Positions 61,945-64,000 of a DNA stretch of 64,000 nt are shown here, piece after piece. Position numbers and translations under genes: made by a program. The stretch comes from Chitinophagales bacterium (lineage in GTDB: Bacteria > Bacteroidota > Bacteroidia > Chitinophagales > Chitinophagaceae), in NCBI GenBank assembly GCA_015654595.1, contig JAATGQ010000103.1, positions 1-64,000 on the forward strand. Reading direction: 5' to 3'. Position 1 is the stretch's first letter; the number at the start of each line of letters is the position of its first letter. The notes under the pieces are model-generated. The model was not told the origin of the DNA. It made no database searches and was given only the letters and a program-made list of their open reading frames with translations.

Positions 61945-62115
61945 CCAAGGTTCGGCGGGATCTGCGAAGGTACGGGGGCACCTACGGCGGCGACACCTGC
62001 GGAGATACGGCGATACCTGCGAAGGCAAGGCGACACCTGCGGCGGCACCTACTGCAGCGGCTCCTGCAAAGATACGGCGACACCTGCGAAGGTAAGGGGG
62101 CACCTGCGGCGGCGG
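61945..62115. repeat. GC-rich intergenic repeat block near susD
   Basis: The 186-bp gap between the small exported gene and susD is built of imperfect units like gcgacacctgcgaaggcaag and cacctgcggcggc, about 35-70 bp apart. No gene is seen. It is similar in style to the block at 35040-35350 and lies in the 3' end of both convergent transcripts. Confidence 0.75.
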
Positions 62116-62122
62116 CTACTAC

Positions 62123-63505
62123 TCAGGGATTTTGTGGACTCTTGTCTGCTGCGATCTCGGCTTCGGGCAGCTGAAAGGCATATCCATTGGCAAATGGCGC
62201 CAGCGTGTAGCTTTGTCCTGCGATGCTTCGGTAAAGGGTACTCATGCCGGGTACCTGGAAGTTTAACCGACGCAGATCAGCCCAGTGCTGTTCACGGAAG
62301 ACCAGTTCTTTGCGTTCTTCGGCATGGATCAGCAGCAGCGCGTTTGTCTGCGACAGTCCGGCATGGGGCAGATAGTATCCTGTCTTATAACGGCGGCTTA
62401 GCAGCATGTTGAGATCATCCAGCGCTCTATCAACGTCGCCCTCCAAGGCACGACATTCTGCGCGATACAAATAGACGGCGTCGAGACTCAGACCGGAGAA
62501 GAAATAGTGATTACCGGTATAACTGCCGTAGTAGCTATGGCTGCCCGCTGGGGTTGTCGTCGTGGTTGCGACGGGTTTGAAGTACAGGGTCTGTCTCAGA
62601 TCGTTACTGGCATAGCTGTTGTAAAGGCCGGTATCGATCAGCATCTGGGAGAGGTGTGCGCTGGCGTAGTCGGTTGCGGAACACTGAAACAGGATCTCTG
62701 TGTTCAGGCTATCGGGAAAGGGGAAACTTCCTGTGAGCGCGGGTTGCAGATTGTTGTAGTCAATCAAGGCGTTGTACTGACCGATACAACTATCGGCATA
62801 AAGCTCCGCCTGTGGATAGTTGCCTAAGGTCATCAAGACCTGGGTCAGGAGCGCCCAGGCAGCGGGCTGGCCGGGACGATTGTGAAAGGACTGCACTCCG
62901 GGCGGCAGGAGCGAAACGGCCCGTTTGAGGTCGCCCAGGATCGCACCATAGATCGTATCGGCATGACAACGGGGAACGGAAGAGGCGACGTCTGTAGAAA
63001 GACGCAGCACGACGCCCAGAGAAGTGTACGAACTGGAAGGATCATACAGCTGCCCGTAGGTTTCTTCGAGGCGGTAATAATGAAAGGCCCGATAGAAGAG
63101 TGCCGTTCCCAAGACAGCGTTGTAGTCAACCATCGGCTGGCGGTCGGCCATCGCCATCTTTTCCATTCCCGCCAGTACCTGGTTACAAACATTGATCGCA
63201 TCATAGGGACCCGACCAGGCGCGGTCGATCAGGCTGCTGGGTTGGTAGACGGACGGCTGCCAGGAAGCCGCGCCCTGGATGACAGCGCCGACGGCGGAAG
63301 AGCCTGCGCTGGTCAGATAGTAGTCGTTTGCCGCAAGGATCCCGAGGCCTGGGGTGCTATTGACGATCATGAGGTTCTCGTCCAGCATCTGCCGGTAGTC
63401 GATGATCATTGTCGGAGAGTAGGTATTGCCGTTGGGTTTCTCGGTGAGAAACTTTTTACAACCTAAGAGGGACAGGCATGCTATCAAAAAGTATGGGCGC
63501 GTCAT
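62123..63505 (-). CDS. susD: SusD/RagB-family nutrient-binding lipoprotein
   Basis: The 460-aa protein has a lipobox (LSLLGCKKFL) and SusD features: IIDYRQMLDENLMIV, SLIDRAWSGPYDAINVCNQV, TPR-like helices (LLTQVLMTLGNYPQAELYAD) and YLYRAECRALEGDVDRALDD near the C-terminus. The mature lipoprotein would cap the SusC channel on the cell surface. It overlaps the SusC stop by 4 bp. The substrate cannot be read from this window. Confidence 0.93.
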   Translation of the reverse strand: MTRPYFLIACLSLLGCKKFLTEKPNGNTYSPTMIIDYRQMLDENLMIVNSTPGLGILAANDYYLTSAGSSAVGAVIQGAASWQPSVYQPSSLIDRAWSGPYDAINVCNQVLAGMEKMAMADRQPMVDYNAVLGTALFYRAFHYYRLEETYGQLYDPSSSYTSLGVVLRLSTDVASSVPRCHADTIYGAILGDLKRAVSLLPPGVQSFHNRPGQPAAWALLTQVLMTLGNYPQAELYADSCIGQYNALIDYNNLQPALTGSFPFPDSLNTEILFQCSATDYASAHLSQMLIDTGLYNSYASNDLRQTLYFKPVATTTTTPAGSHSYYGSYTGNHYFFSGLSLDAVYLYRAECRALEGDVDRALDDLNMLLSRRYKTGYYLPHAGLSQTNALLLIHAEERKELVFREQHWADLRRLNFQVPGMSTLYRSIAGQSYTLAPFANGYAFQLPEAEIAADKSPQNP

Positions 63506-64000
63506 GGTTTTTTATTAAAAAAGGTGATCCGGCATCCCAGTGCATAGGTTCGGTTAACCGGTATTCCCAGGATCTGATCCGGATCGACACCGGCATGGTT
63601 GGCCTTCCAGAGGAGGGCGACATTGCTGATGTTGAGGTAGAGGATCATGGGTGTTTTCTTTTGTCCCGACAGCAGGCTATAAGCCAGCCGCAGGTCCTGT
63701 AGACGGACAGCGGCGCCGCTGGTGACCAGGTCACTGCTATAACCGTAAAATACATCCCTGTTAGGGTTGAGTACCGATGGCATCGAAGGAACGGTTGTAT
63801 ACATCTCATTGCCGGGCGTTTGCCAGCGGCGGGCGTAGTCTTTGTCTCCATGCGACTGGCCAAGGAGCAGGTCGGTCCAGTCGATAGTGGGCAGCCGGAT
63901 GGAATAGCCGCCTTTGAAAGTGACACCGGCATCCAGCTCCCAGTTTTTATAACGGATGCTGTTCCAGCAGCTGCCATAGAGCGTTGGCAGGGCGCTGCCA
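63502..64000 (-). CDS. susC: SusC-family TonB-dependent receptor, C-terminal part only
   Basis: The frame runs from the right edge to a stop at 63502, about 165 codons. It has the typical end of SusC barrels: LYGSCWNSIRYKNWELDAG, VTFKGGYSIRLPTIDW, a DLRLAYSL strand and a last Arg/Phe-containing strand (TYALGCRITFFNKKP). SusC proteins usually have about 1000 residues, so the rest lies beyond the window. It forms a SusCD pair with the overlapping susD gene. Confidence 0.9.
   Translation of the reverse strand, partial: GSALPTLYGSCWNSIRYKNWELDAGVTFKGGYSIRLPTIDWTDLLLGQSHGDKDYARRWQTPGNEMYTTVPSMPSVLNPNRDVFYGYSSDLVTSGAAVRLQDLRLAYSLLSGQKKTPMILYLNISNVALLWKANHAGVDPDQILGIPVNRTYALGCRITFFNKKP

Noticed and set aside
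61652-61981. Minus-strand frame antisense to the small exported gene
   Set aside because: The plus frame has a signal peptide and couples to the MauE-like gene; the minus frame has neither.
1-64000. CRISPR arrays
   Set aside because: Repeats found are in-frame coding or GC-rich intergenic tandem repeats without regular spacers, and no cas gene is present.

Overview
The window looks like chromosomal DNA of a Bacteroidota bacterium, most likely a Chitinophagaceae relative with medium-high GC. The signs are a SusC/SusD pair, RHS-type surface proteins with PKD domains, many exported proteins ending their signal peptides in 'AQ', AraC, Crp and ECF regulators, TAnnTTTG-like -7 boxes and no clear Shine-Dalgarno sequences. 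The family assignment is inference. No rRNA, insertion sequence, phage gene, integrase or CRISPR array was seen. One tRNA-like gene is present.

Layout. 1-7595: a regulatory/export module with an exported TPR-CHAT protein (runs off the left edge), a PKD outer-membrane protein, a divergent ECF sigma factor with a membrane TPR partner, and two exported proteins. 7724-14952: a response regulator, a PAS histidine kinase, a head-to-head pair of 5'-truncated genes (AraC regulator and polysaccharide deacetylase), an SDR, a DUF234-type ATPase and a Crp-like regulator. 15035-33936: a divergent type II secretion/type IV pilus-like gene set (about 19.2-30.1 kb: pseudopilins, GspF, prepilin peptidase, GspE, secretin, and PilM/N-, PilO- and PilP-like proteins). 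It is flanked by two giant RHS-type genes that carry the same upstream element with three direct repeats. 34120-37897: AraC, a GC-rich intergenic repeat block, Dps, an RDD protein and an M20 dipeptidase.

37900-42234: a more AT-rich four-gene unit of membrane, lipoprotein, Ig-like and outer-membrane proteins, ending at a 19-bp inverted repeat. 42392-53277: a hypothetical gene, an S4 RNA-binding protein, the tRNA-like gene, a 71-aa membrane protein, a GH130 enzyme, a GHKL-ATPase/PD-(D/E)XK fusion behind a start-site palindrome, SDR-AKR-AraC, an ABC exporter and a TIP30-like protein. 53441-61045: a more AT-rich accessory island with a membrane protein, a frameshifted delta-60-type remnant, then a tight operon of an AMOP-like exported protein, a membrane NACHT NTPase, a GDPD phosphodiesterase and a PMT-like membrane protein. 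61179-64000: MauE-like protein, small exported protein, intergenic repeats, SusD and the 3' end of SusC.

Two themes cut across the window. First, GC-rich tandem repeats occur inside several exported or membrane proteins and in two intergenic gaps. Second, three loci look like candidate defence or signalling systems: the AMOP-NACHT-GDPD operon, the GHKL-nuclease fusion and the ECF/CHAT module. All functions are inferred from sequence reading alone.
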